Assembly: GCA_035517515.1 (NCBI GenBank)
Contig: DATIYQ010000037.1
Location: 1 to 5,275 of the forward strand
Length of the DNA stretch: 5,275 bases
DNA from: JOPF136 sp035517515
GTDB taxonomy: Bacteria > Acidobacteriota > Terriglobia > Acidiferrales > UBA7541
Reading direction: 5' to 3'
Shown: positions 1-5,275 of the stretch, piece by piece
Layout: each line of letters opens with the position of its first letter
Numbering within the stretch: the stretch's first letter is position 1
The notes under the pieces: generated by a model
Seen by the model: the letters and a program-made list of their open reading frames with translations, nothing else
The model's database searches: none
What the model was told of the DNA's origin: nothing
Translations under genes and position numbers: made by a program

Positions 1-2063
1 AGGTCGCAGGAGGTGGCCTTCTGCTTGATGGTGGCGATGCGCCGCCCCGGGCGGTCCGGATCCTCCTGCACCACTTCGAAGGGATGCAGGTTGATGTTGC
101 CGTAGGGGCAATTGCGGGCGCACAGGCCGCAGCCGATGCACCAATCCTCGATGATGACTTCGAGCGAATTCCGCCGGCGGATGGAGCCCACCGGGCAGCC
201 CACCATGCACAGCGGGTCCTTGCACTGCCGGCAGGAGGTGGCCACCAGGTAGCGGTCGAAGCGCAATCCTTCGCGCACCAGGCGGGTGACCCCATCGTGC
301 GCATCGGCGCAGGCGCGGACGCAGGCGTCGCAGCGCGTGCAGCGCTCCAGGTCCAGCAGCAGCAGGCTCTGCGCTTCCATCAACCCCTGGGAGAGGAAGG
401 AATCGAGCGAGACCGTGCCCAGCGCGGCCATGCGCTCCTCGTTCTGGCGGGTGCGCTCGGCCGCCAGGGCCTCCAGGCCGCGGCGCACTCCGGAGAACTG
501 CTCGACCATGGCCTGGAAATCTTCCGCGGAGATTTTTACCAGTTCCACGTGGTCCAGCGCGGTGCAGGTGGCGGTGCGCGCCCCCGCGCCGAGCAGGCCG
601 ATCTCACCGAAGGAATCTCCCCTGGAGAGGTAGGCGATCACCATCTCCCCGCCGGGATATTTCTCGGTGACTTTCACAAACCCGATGCGCACCAGGTAGA
701 AGCTGTCCGCCGGATCCCCCTGCTTGCAGATCACCTGCCCGGGGGAGAGGCGGATCAGCTTGACGTTTTCCATCAGGCGCTCGATGAACTGCGGAGAAAG
801 CTCCGCGAACATCGGCACGCCGCGCAGGTGCGTTTCCAGTGCGCGGCGCTTGTAATCCTTGCCCAGCCGCGCGCGGAAGGATTTGTTCTTCAGCAGGATG
901 TCCAGCACGTTGCGCAGCATTTCGTACATGGTGCAATCGGTGAGCGCGCGCACCGTGGCCGAACGCGGATAGAAACTCATGCAGGTCATTTCGCCGAAGA
1001 GGTCGCCGGGACCCAGCTCCGCCACCGGGTTGCCGTAGGCCAGGTCCACCGAAGCGTCAATGGGGATGTAGGTCTGCGTGGCCTCTTCTTCGCGCTTGTC
1101 GGATTCGCGCCCGATCAGGCTGCTGGTCAGCCGGCTCAGGAAGCCCCGCGCGCCCCCGTGGGTCTTCACGTGGGCCATGGGCGTGGCAATGGAGACGCTG
1201 GCCTTGCCGTCTGCGATGTAAAACGCGGTGGACCCGAACTCGCCCTCGCGGCAGATGACCTCTCCTGCCTTGAAGTTGCGTCTCACCACCGAGCCCTTGT
1301 TCAACTGCAGGAAGGTGCCGGAGACGCCCTTGAACACCGGCAATTCCAGCAGGTCCTCGGGATCCGGCAGCACCGCGCCGGCCGGCACCGGCAGTTCCGT
1401 GCCCGCCACGCGTTTGTTGGTCAGCGCCCCGGTGGGGCAGCTCACCATGCACTCCCCGCAGGAGACGCAGGAGGATTCTCCCATCGGCGAGTTCAAATCG
1501 AAGGCCACGCCCGCGCCCCCGCCCTTGCCCATGCGGCCCAGCACCAGGTTCTGGCGGATTTCATTGCAGCCGCGGATGCAGCGGTCGCACAGGATGCAGG
1601 CTTCGTGGTCCACGGCGATGGCGATGGAAGAGTCGTCTTTCGGCCGGGTGAAAAACCGTTTGGGATAGCGGATCTCGGTGATTCCGGCGACGCGCGCGTG
1701 CGCTTCCAGCTCGCAATCTCCGGACTGCCGCTGCCGGGCGCACGGCGCGGGGTGATCGGACATGAGGATTTCCAGCAGCGTGCGGCGCGCGGCCAGCACC
1801 TTTTCGCTGTTGGTCACCACGTTCATGCCGTTTTCCACCTGGCGAACGCAGGAGGCGGTGAGCACGCGGCCCCCGGCCTCCACCACGCACAGGCGGCAGA
1901 CCCCCACAGGCGTCTCGTTCTGCTGGTGGCACAGGGTGGGAATGGGAATGCCGGAAAGGCGCGCGGCGTCGAAGATGGTGGCCGAACCGGGAACCGTCAC
2001 CTTTTTCCCGTCGATGGTCAACTGCACCATCGGGCCGACGAATGTGCCGAACATCGTGCTCAT
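1..2063 (-). CDS. HoxU/NuoG-like iron-sulfur protein fused to two cyclic-nucleotide-binding domains and a DmsB-type ferredoxin domain (3' end outside window)
   Basis: The reading frame is open from the ATG at 2063 to the left edge (687 codons) without a stop, so the C-terminus is missing. Residues 12-80 form a plant-type [2Fe-2S] domain (C45-x10-C56-x2-C59-x12-C72). Residues 104-117 match the NuoG His-Cys3 site (H104, C108, C117), but its middle Cys is Gln111. Two [4Fe-4S] motifs follow (C156/159/162/166 and C199/202/205/209). Two CNB domains lie at about 241-395 and 417-515; their phosphate-binding cassettes carry G357-E358...R367 and G486-E487...R496. From 575 a DmsB/HybA-type domain has Cys at 575/578/581/585, 611/614/619/623 and 642/645/648/652, plus C686 starting a further set. 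No signal peptide is visible, so it is probably cytoplasmic. Known for the families: HoxU/NuoG wires electrons from the FMN subunit, CNB domains bind cAMP or cGMP, and DmsB subunits pass electrons to membrane quinone modules. The combined role, electron transfer gated by nucleotide, is inference. It overlaps the upstream NuoEF-type gene by 4 bp. Confidence 0.9.
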   Translation of the reverse strand, partial: MSTMFGTFVGPMVQLTIDGKKVTVPGSATIFDAARLSGIPIPTLCHQQNETPVGVCRLCVVEAGGRVLTASCVRQVENGMNVVTNSEKVLAARRTLLEILMSDHPAPCARQRQSGDCELEAHARVAGITEIRYPKRFFTRPKDDSSIAIAVDHEACILCDRCIRGCNEIRQNLVLGRMGKGGGAGVAFDLNSPMGESSCVSCGECMVSCPTGALTNKRVAGTELPVPAGAVLPDPEDLLELPVFKGVSGTFLQLNKGSVVRRNFKAGEVICREGEFGSTAFYIADGKASVSIATPMAHVKTHGGARGFLSRLTSSLIGRESDKREEEATQTYIPIDASVDLAYGNPVAELGPGDLFGEMTCMSFYPRSATVRALTDCTMYEMLRNVLDILLKNKSFRARLGKDYKRRALETHLRGVPMFAELSPQFIERLMENVKLIRLSPGQVICKQGDPADSFYLVRIGFVKVTEKYPGGEMVIAYLSRGDSFGEIGLLGAGARTATCTALDHVELVKISAEDFQAMVEQFSGVRRGLEALAAERTRQNEERMAALGTVSLDSFLSQGLMEAQSLLLLDLERCTRCDACVRACADAHDGVTRLVREGLRFDRYLVATSCRQCKDPLCMVGCPVGSIRRRNSLEVIIEDWCIGCGLCARNCPYGNINLHPFEVVQEDPDRPGRRIATIKQKATSCD

Positions 2064-3841
2064 GGATTCATCCCCGCCCGCAGAGCCGCGGCACGCTTGG
2101 CGGGCGCGTGCGCCGCATGGCAGATCCCGGAGGGACATTGCCCGCGCAACGCGTGCGCCTCCACTTCTTCCGGCCAGTATTTCATCACCGAGCCGATGGG
2201 CGCGGGAACGATCTGCCCCAGCCCGCAGATGGAAGCCAGGCCCATGGCGTGGGAGAGCTCCTCCACCATGGCGCGATCCGCCGCGTATTCGCGCTCGGAA
2301 AGCCCGCCCTGCGTCCAGCGCTGCAACAGCGCCACCATCTTTTGCGAGCCCACACGGCACGGCACGCACTTGCCGCAGGACTCGTTGCGGAAGAAGGTGA
2401 CCGCGTTCAGGGCCATGTCCAGCATGCAGGTATCTTCGTCGCAGATCACCATGGCGCCGGAGCCGAGCATCGAACCGGCCTGCGCCAGGGTCTTGAAATC
2501 CAGGCGGATGTCCGCCATCGAGCCCGGCAGGTAGCCGGAGGAGGGGCCCGACGGCGCGAACCCTTTCATCTTCTTGCCCTGGCGGATGCCGCCGGCCAGC
2601 TTGAAAATCACTTCCGAAGCCGGGGTGCCCATGGGGATTTCATACACGCCGGGCTTCACCACGTGCCCGCTGATGCCCACGAATTTCAGCCCGCTGGTCC
2701 CGGCGAGTCCCGCGGACTTGAACCACTCCACGCCGCGCACCAGGATTTGCGGCACGTTGGCGAACGTCTCCACATTGTTGACCACCGTGGGCTTCTGCCA
2801 CAACCCGGCTTGCCCCGGGAAGGGAGGCTTGTTGCGCGGCTCGGCGCGATGTCCCTCGATGGCTTCGATCAGCGCGCTTTCTTCTCCGCAAATGTAGCCG
2901 CCGGGGCTGACGAAGACTTCCAGATCGTAATCAATATCGCTGCCCAGGATGCCTTTGCCCAGCAGGCCCTGCTCGTAGCAGCGCTCCACCTCGTGCTGCA
3001 TGATGTGTTCCTGGTGCTCGTACTCGTGGCGGATGTAGAAGATGCCCTTCTTGGCCCCGGTGCAGATGCCGGCGATGATCATGCCCTCGGCCACCAGGTG
3101 CGGCAGGTGGGTGATGATGAAGCGGTCCTTGATAGTGCCGGGCTCGCTTTCGTCCGCGTTGCAAACGATGTATTTCTCCGGCTCCGCCATCTTGCGCACC
3201 AGCGACCACTTCATCTCCGTGGAAAACCCCGCGCCGCCCATGCCGCGCAGGTCCGCGGCCTTCAGCGAGGCCAGCACGCCGTCCACGTCTTTGGACTGGC
3301 AGAGCCAGCGCAGCGCGCCGTATTTCTTGTCCGCGGGATAGGGATCGGATTTACAGGTGACGTGGGAGTGGGCGATTTCCGGCTCCACCAGCGGCTCGCC
3401 CAGCAGCGCGCGGGTGATCAGCACGTCCACAAATCCTTCGTTCACCACCGGAAAGATTTTGTCGTTCAGCGCGATGGCCGGGGCCTGATCGCAGCGCCCC
3501 AGGCAGGATACTTCGCGCACGGTGATGTCCGAGGGCGGCATGCCGGCGTAGCGCCGCTCCAGCGAGGCGCGCAGATTGCACGCCCCGTTCAAATTGCAGG
3601 ACATGTCCATGCACACGCGCACGTCCGCCTTCGGCGGCGGCGTCAATCGGAAGAGTTGGTAAAAGCTGGCGGCGCTGTGGATTTGATACAGCGGCATCCC
3701 GGTGCGCTGCGAGAGCGCTTGAATTTCTTCCGCGGGAAGCCAGCCGTGCTGCTGCTGAATGGCTCGCAGATCGTCCCAGATCACTTTGGCACTCTCGGGC
3801 CCGGAGGGCTTCCCGGGTGGCCACCGCCGTGCCTTCCCCAT
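2060..3841 (-). CDS. NuoE-NuoF fusion (HoxF-like NADH dehydrogenase/diaphorase flavoprotein subunit)
   Basis: This 593-residue protein should oxidise NADH (or reduce NAD+) through FMN and pass electrons to iron-sulfur clusters. Residues 20-160 are NuoE-like, with the [2Fe-2S] ligands C77-x4-C82-x30-C113-x3-C117 all present. The NuoF part has the glycine-rich nucleotide loop at 200-212 (GMGGAGFSTEMKW), the FMN-site motif NADESEPGTIKDR at 228-240, GEESAL at 319-324, and the [4Fe-4S] ligands C489-x2-C492-x2-C495...C539. The length fits HoxF, which is also a NuoE-NuoF fusion of about 600 residues. A short tail adds C569 and C574. The frame stays open upstream to 4363, but the ATG at 3841 is chosen because it precedes the first NuoE helix by about 20 residues, has GGA 6 nt upstream, and sits about 23 nt after a predicted transcription start. 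The upstream extension would overlap the divergent cytochrome gene and has no domain. It is cotranscribed with the CNB iron-sulfur gene. A true HoxF would have hydrogenase genes nearby; none is in view, so no symbol is given. Confidence 0.93.
   Translation of the reverse strand: MGKARRWPPGKPSGPESAKVIWDDLRAIQQQHGWLPAEEIQALSQRTGMPLYQIHSAASFYQLFRLTPPPKADVRVCMDMSCNLNGACNLRASLERRYAGMPPSDITVREVSCLGRCDQAPAIALNDKIFPVVNEGFVDVLITRALLGEPLVEPEIAHSHVTCKSDPYPADKKYGALRWLCQSKDVDGVLASLKAADLRGMGGAGFSTEMKWSLVRKMAEPEKYIVCNADESEPGTIKDRFIITHLPHLVAEGMIIAGICTGAKKGIFYIRHEYEHQEHIMQHEVERCYEQGLLGKGILGSDIDYDLEVFVSPGGYICGEESALIEAIEGHRAEPRNKPPFPGQAGLWQKPTVVNNVETFANVPQILVRGVEWFKSAGLAGTSGLKFVGISGHVVKPGVYEIPMGTPASEVIFKLAGGIRQGKKMKGFAPSGPSSGYLPGSMADIRLDFKTLAQAGSMLGSGAMVICDEDTCMLDMALNAVTFFRNESCGKCVPCRVGSQKMVALLQRWTQGGLSEREYAADRAMVEELSHAMGLASICGLGQIVPAPIGSVMKYWPEEVEAHALRGQCPSGICHAAHAPAKRAAALRAGMNP
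2071..2075 (-). promoter_or_regulatory. Ribosome binding site GGGGA for the CNB iron-sulfur gene
   Basis: GGGGA on the minus strand lies 7 nt before the ATG at 2063 and inside the last codons of the NuoEF-type gene. It favours this start over the in-frame ATGs at codons 4 and 12; codon 12 would begin directly at the ferredoxin fold (MVQLTIDG) but has no such motif before it. The start overlaps the upstream stop (ATGA), so translational coupling is likely. Confidence 0.55.
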
Positions 3842-3870
3842 TTCCGTTCCGGCGGCTTGGCTGTGCGAGG

Positions 3871-3899
3871 ATAGTAGCGATTCACCTGCCCGATGTCTA
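3871..3899 (-). promoter_or_regulatory. Predicted sigma70-type promoter of the NuoEF-type operon
   Basis: Minus-strand -35 box TAGACA (3899-3894, five of six consensus bases) is separated by 17 nt from -10 box TACTAT (3876-3871, four of six). Transcription would start near 3864, giving a leader of about 23 nt before the ATG at 3841. The position supports that start codon. This is a sequence match only. Confidence 0.5.
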
Positions 3900-3930
3900 G
3901 AGCCTCTCGCAAAGAGTTTCTGGCCACGGT

Positions 3931-3983
3931 CCGGCGGCGCGGCCGGGGCCGGCCGCCCCGGCCCGGCTTCCGGGCGCCGCCGG
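3931..3983. repeat. Nested GC-rich inverted repeat
   Basis: The outer arms CCGGCGGCGC (3931-3940) and GCGCCGCCGG (3974-3983) are perfectly complementary over 10 bp. Directly inside, GGCCGGGGC (3941-3949) pairs with GCCCCGGCC (3955-3963) around a 5-nt loop, leaving 3964-3973 unpaired, so about 19 bp of stem are possible. A second hairpin, GCCGGGA (3979-3985) with TCCCGGC (3992-3998), overlaps the right outer arm and would compete with it. There is no T-tract on either strand, so it is not a classic terminator. It lies upstream of both predicted transcription starts and is probably not transcribed from them. Confidence 0.7.
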
Positions 3984-4043
3984 GACGGGTATCCCGGCCT
4001 TCCCAGGGGGCATGCCTTCCGCGAACTTTCCCCCTTTCCACCA

Positions 4044-4073
4044 TTGACACCCGCGCGGGCCACAGGGTATAAG
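4044..4073 (+). promoter_or_regulatory. Strong sigma70-type promoter of the cytochrome gene
   Basis: A perfect -35 box TTGACA (4044-4049) is followed, after 18 nt, by TATAAG (4068-4073), which matches five of six -10 consensus bases. Transcription should start near 4080. The in-frame ATG at 4086 would then have almost no leader and no Shine-Dalgarno sequence, which favours the GTG at 4155 as the start. Confidence 0.7.
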
Positions 4074-4079
4074 CACTGC

Positions 4080-4154
4080 CACGTAATGCTGCCCGGTGGT
4101 CGAGCCCGTGGGAAAGAGCCGGACGGCCAAATCTCAGGGAGCAGAACTAAACGC
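4080..4154 (+). promoter_or_regulatory. 5' leader with a fold that pairs the Shine-Dalgarno sequence
   Basis: The predicted leader is about 75 nt. By hand, CTGC-CC (4089-4094) pairs with GG-A-GCAG (4138-4144, A4140 bulged). GGTGGTC (4095-4101) pairs with GACGGCC (4122-4128) with one mismatch and one G-U pair, stacking on the first helix. The first helix covers most of GGGAG (4137-4141), the only good Shine-Dalgarno match, 13 nt before the GTG at 4155. This could be a translational switch. It does not match a riboswitch class I recognise. Confidence 0.4.
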
Positions 4155-5275
4155 GTGCGCCCACTGCGTCCTGCAACCATCGCTGCAATCCTATTGTTAG
4201 CCCCGGCGTCTTTTTTCACCTCCGGAGCCGCTGAGCCACAAGCCAAGCCTTCGGCCACCGATGTCGGCCAGTATTCCGGCCCCGGGTCGTGCAGCGCCAC
4301 CAGTTGCCACGGCGCCATCCGCCCGAAGGCGGATAGCCGCATCCTGCAAACCGAATACAGCACCTGGGTGGTGAAGGATAAGCACAGCCGCGCCTATCAG
4401 GCCCTGACCGGCATGGTCGGCGAGCGCATGGGCCGCCTGCTGAAGCTTTCCACCAAATCCTCGGAAGCGCCGAAGTGCCTGGTATGCCATTCGCTCTCCG
4501 CGCCCGCCGATAAGCGCGCCCACACTTTTGATTTGAACGAAGGCGTCTCCTGCGAAAACTGCCACGGCCCAGCGGGGGGCTGGCTGGGCGGCCACACCAC
4601 GCGCGATTGGACCCACGAGAAATCCGTGAGCCTGGGCATGATTGACCTGCGCGACCTGAAACATCGCACGGACAAATGCCTCACCTGCCACCTGGGCACC
4701 CCCGATCAGTTCGTGGACCACGAGATGATCGCCGCCGGGCATCCGGACTTGTACTTCGAGCTGGACTCGTTCCAGGCGGCCATGCCGCTGCACTGGAAGG
4801 TGCCGCTCGAATCCGCTGCCGGCAAGCCCGTTCAAGACGCTGCCTGGCTGGGCATGCGCCAGTGGGGCACGGGTCAGGCCGAGCAGTTGAAGGACGCGCT
4901 GGAACGCGTTTCCTGGCGCGCCAAGGGAAAGGTCTGGCCGGAATACTCCGAGCTGGATTGCTTCGCCTGCCATCACGCCCTGGGCCCGGCCGCGAAGAGC
5001 TGGCGGCAGGAGCACGGCTATCCGGACCGGCGCGCGGGCGACCCGGCATGGCAGCCCTCGCGCTACATCGTTTTCCTGCACCTGGCCAACACCGTGGATG
5101 CGGCCGCGGGACAGGACCTGGCGGCCAAGGTGGGCAAAGTCCAGACGGAAATGAACAAGTTGAATCCGAATCCGGATACGGTGGTTGCCGCCGCGGCCGC
5201 GGCCATGCCCGTGGCCCAGAAATTTGCGGACAAGCTGGACAGCATGTCCTACGACGCGGCCCTGGCCAAGCGGGT
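4155..5275 (+). CDS. Exported multiheme c-type cytochrome (3' end outside window)
   Basis: The frame is open from GTG 4155 to the right edge (373 codons), so the C-terminus is missing. Residues 1-26 look like a Sec signal peptide: basic RPLR start, hydrophobic core at about 7-21, and a small-residue stretch ending SGAAE. Five heme c motifs are visible: CSATSCH (46-52, CX4CH), CLVCH (108-112), CENCH (133-137), CLTCH (175-179) and CFACH (269-273). Candidate axial ligands include the His in KDKHSRAY, HTFD, GGHTT and DHEMIAAGHP. Residues after about 290 are mostly helical, Ala-rich and heme-free. It should be a periplasmic or surface electron carrier, loosely resembling cytochrome c554-type multiheme proteins; the exact family and partner are unknown. 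An in-frame ATG at 4086 would give a 23-residue N-terminal extension before the signal peptide, but it lies only about 6 nt after the predicted transcription start. It is divergent from the NuoEF-type operon. Confidence 0.9.
   Translation, partial: MRPLRPATIAAILLLAPASFFTSGAAEPQAKPSATDVGQYSGPGSCSATSCHGAIRPKADSRILQTEYSTWVVKDKHSRAYQALTGMVGERMGRLLKLSTKSSEAPKCLVCHSLSAPADKRAHTFDLNEGVSCENCHGPAGGWLGGHTTRDWTHEKSVSLGMIDLRDLKHRTDKCLTCHLGTPDQFVDHEMIAAGHPDLYFELDSFQAAMPLHWKVPLESAAGKPVQDAAWLGMRQWGTGQAEQLKDALERVSWRAKGKVWPEYSELDCFACHHALGPAAKSWRQEHGYPDRRAGDPAWQPSRYIVFLHLANTVDAAAGQDLAAKVGKVQTEMNKLNPNPDTVVAAAAAAMPVAQKFADKLDSMSYDAALAKR

Larger units (their letters stand above)
3842..4154. other. Divergent intergenic control region
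   Basis: About 310 bp separate the start codons of the two divergent transcription units. I see no convincing gene here: the open frames crossing it are low-complexity products of high G+C. It holds a leftward promoter (3871-3899), a nested GC-rich inverted repeat (3931-3983) with a further 7-bp repeat (3979-3985 / 3992-3998), a rightward promoter (4044-4073), and the leader of the cytochrome gene. I do not see a clear CRP-like TGTGA-N6-TCACA operator. Confidence 0.75.

Noticed and set aside
84..2534. Very long plus-strand open frame (816 codons) opposite the iron-sulfur genes
   Set aside because: It is antisense to clear, motif-rich genes. Its translation is rich in Ala, Gly, His, Gln and Arg with no domain, which is typical of a shadow frame in high-G+C DNA.
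2042..3874. Plus-strand open frame of 610 codons opposite the NuoEF-type gene
   Set aside because: It lies antisense to the NuoE and NuoF motifs, has the same low-complexity composition, and shows no recognisable fold.
4050..4150. c-di-GMP (GEMM) or other known riboswitch in front of the cytochrome
   Set aside because: The conserved GEMM segments (such as GGACGCAAAGCC) are absent. CTCAGG recalls part of the glycine aptamer, but the rest does not fit.
4086..4154. ATG at 4086 as the cytochrome start
   Set aside because: It lies about 6 nt after the predicted transcription start, has no Shine-Dalgarno sequence, and adds a 23-residue polar segment before an otherwise normal signal peptide. It is kept as an alternative only.
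3842..4154. CRP/FNR-type operator that would fit the cyclic-nucleotide theme
   Set aside because: No clear TGTGA-N6-TCACA or TTGAT-N4-ATCAA dyad could be found by eye.
3842..4363. N-terminal extension of the NuoEF-type protein by 174 residues
   Set aside because: The extension is Arg, Pro and Gly-rich without a domain, crosses the predicted promoter and palindromes, and overlaps the divergent cytochrome start.
4197..5081. Minus-strand open frame of 294 codons opposite the cytochrome
   Set aside because: The plus strand here encodes a signal peptide and five heme motifs; the antisense frame shows no domain.

Overview
The window is G+C-rich and protein-dense. It holds three genes around one divergent intergenic region. 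Two overlapping minus-strand genes run leftwards from about 3841 to beyond the left edge. One plus-strand gene runs rightwards from about 4155 to beyond the right edge. High G+C, strong GC bias at third codon positions, a NuoEF-type fusion and an exported multiheme cytochrome c suggest a soil or sediment bacterium. Acidobacteriota is my best guess, but it rests on general impression rather than on a marker gene.

Left part (1-3841, minus strand). The upstream gene (3841 to 2060) is a NuoE-NuoF fusion like HoxF: a [2Fe-2S] thioredoxin-fold domain followed by the FMN/NADH-binding and [4Fe-4S] domains of the complex I 51-kDa subunit. Its stop codon overlaps the start of the next gene (ATGA at 2060-2063). 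That gene is open to the left edge (687 codons visible). It joins four modules: a NuoG/HoxU-type N-terminus ([2Fe-2S], a degenerate His-Cys site, two [4Fe-4S] sites), two cyclic-nucleotide-binding (CNB) domains, and a DmsB/HybA-type multi-[4Fe-4S] ferredoxin domain cut by the window edge. Together the two genes look like a NADH-oxidising (or NAD-reducing) diaphorase whose electron wire is interrupted by two putative ligand-sensing domains.

Middle part (3842-4154). This is a non-coding divergent control region. Each side has a good sigma70-type promoter. Between them lies a very GC-rich nested inverted repeat. The plus-strand transcript should carry a leader of about 75 nt that can fold so that the Shine-Dalgarno sequence of the cytochrome gene is paired.

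Right part (4155-5275, plus strand). This is the N-terminal 373 codons of a secreted multiheme cytochrome c, with a signal peptide and five heme-binding motifs, the first of the unusual CX4CH kind.

The likely theme is respiration: cytoplasmic NADH chemistry on one side, an exported electron carrier on the other, both controlled from one intergenic region. The candidate undescribed element is the CNB-containing iron-sulfur fusion protein, a possible nucleotide-gated electron-transfer subunit. Its redox partners lie outside the window.
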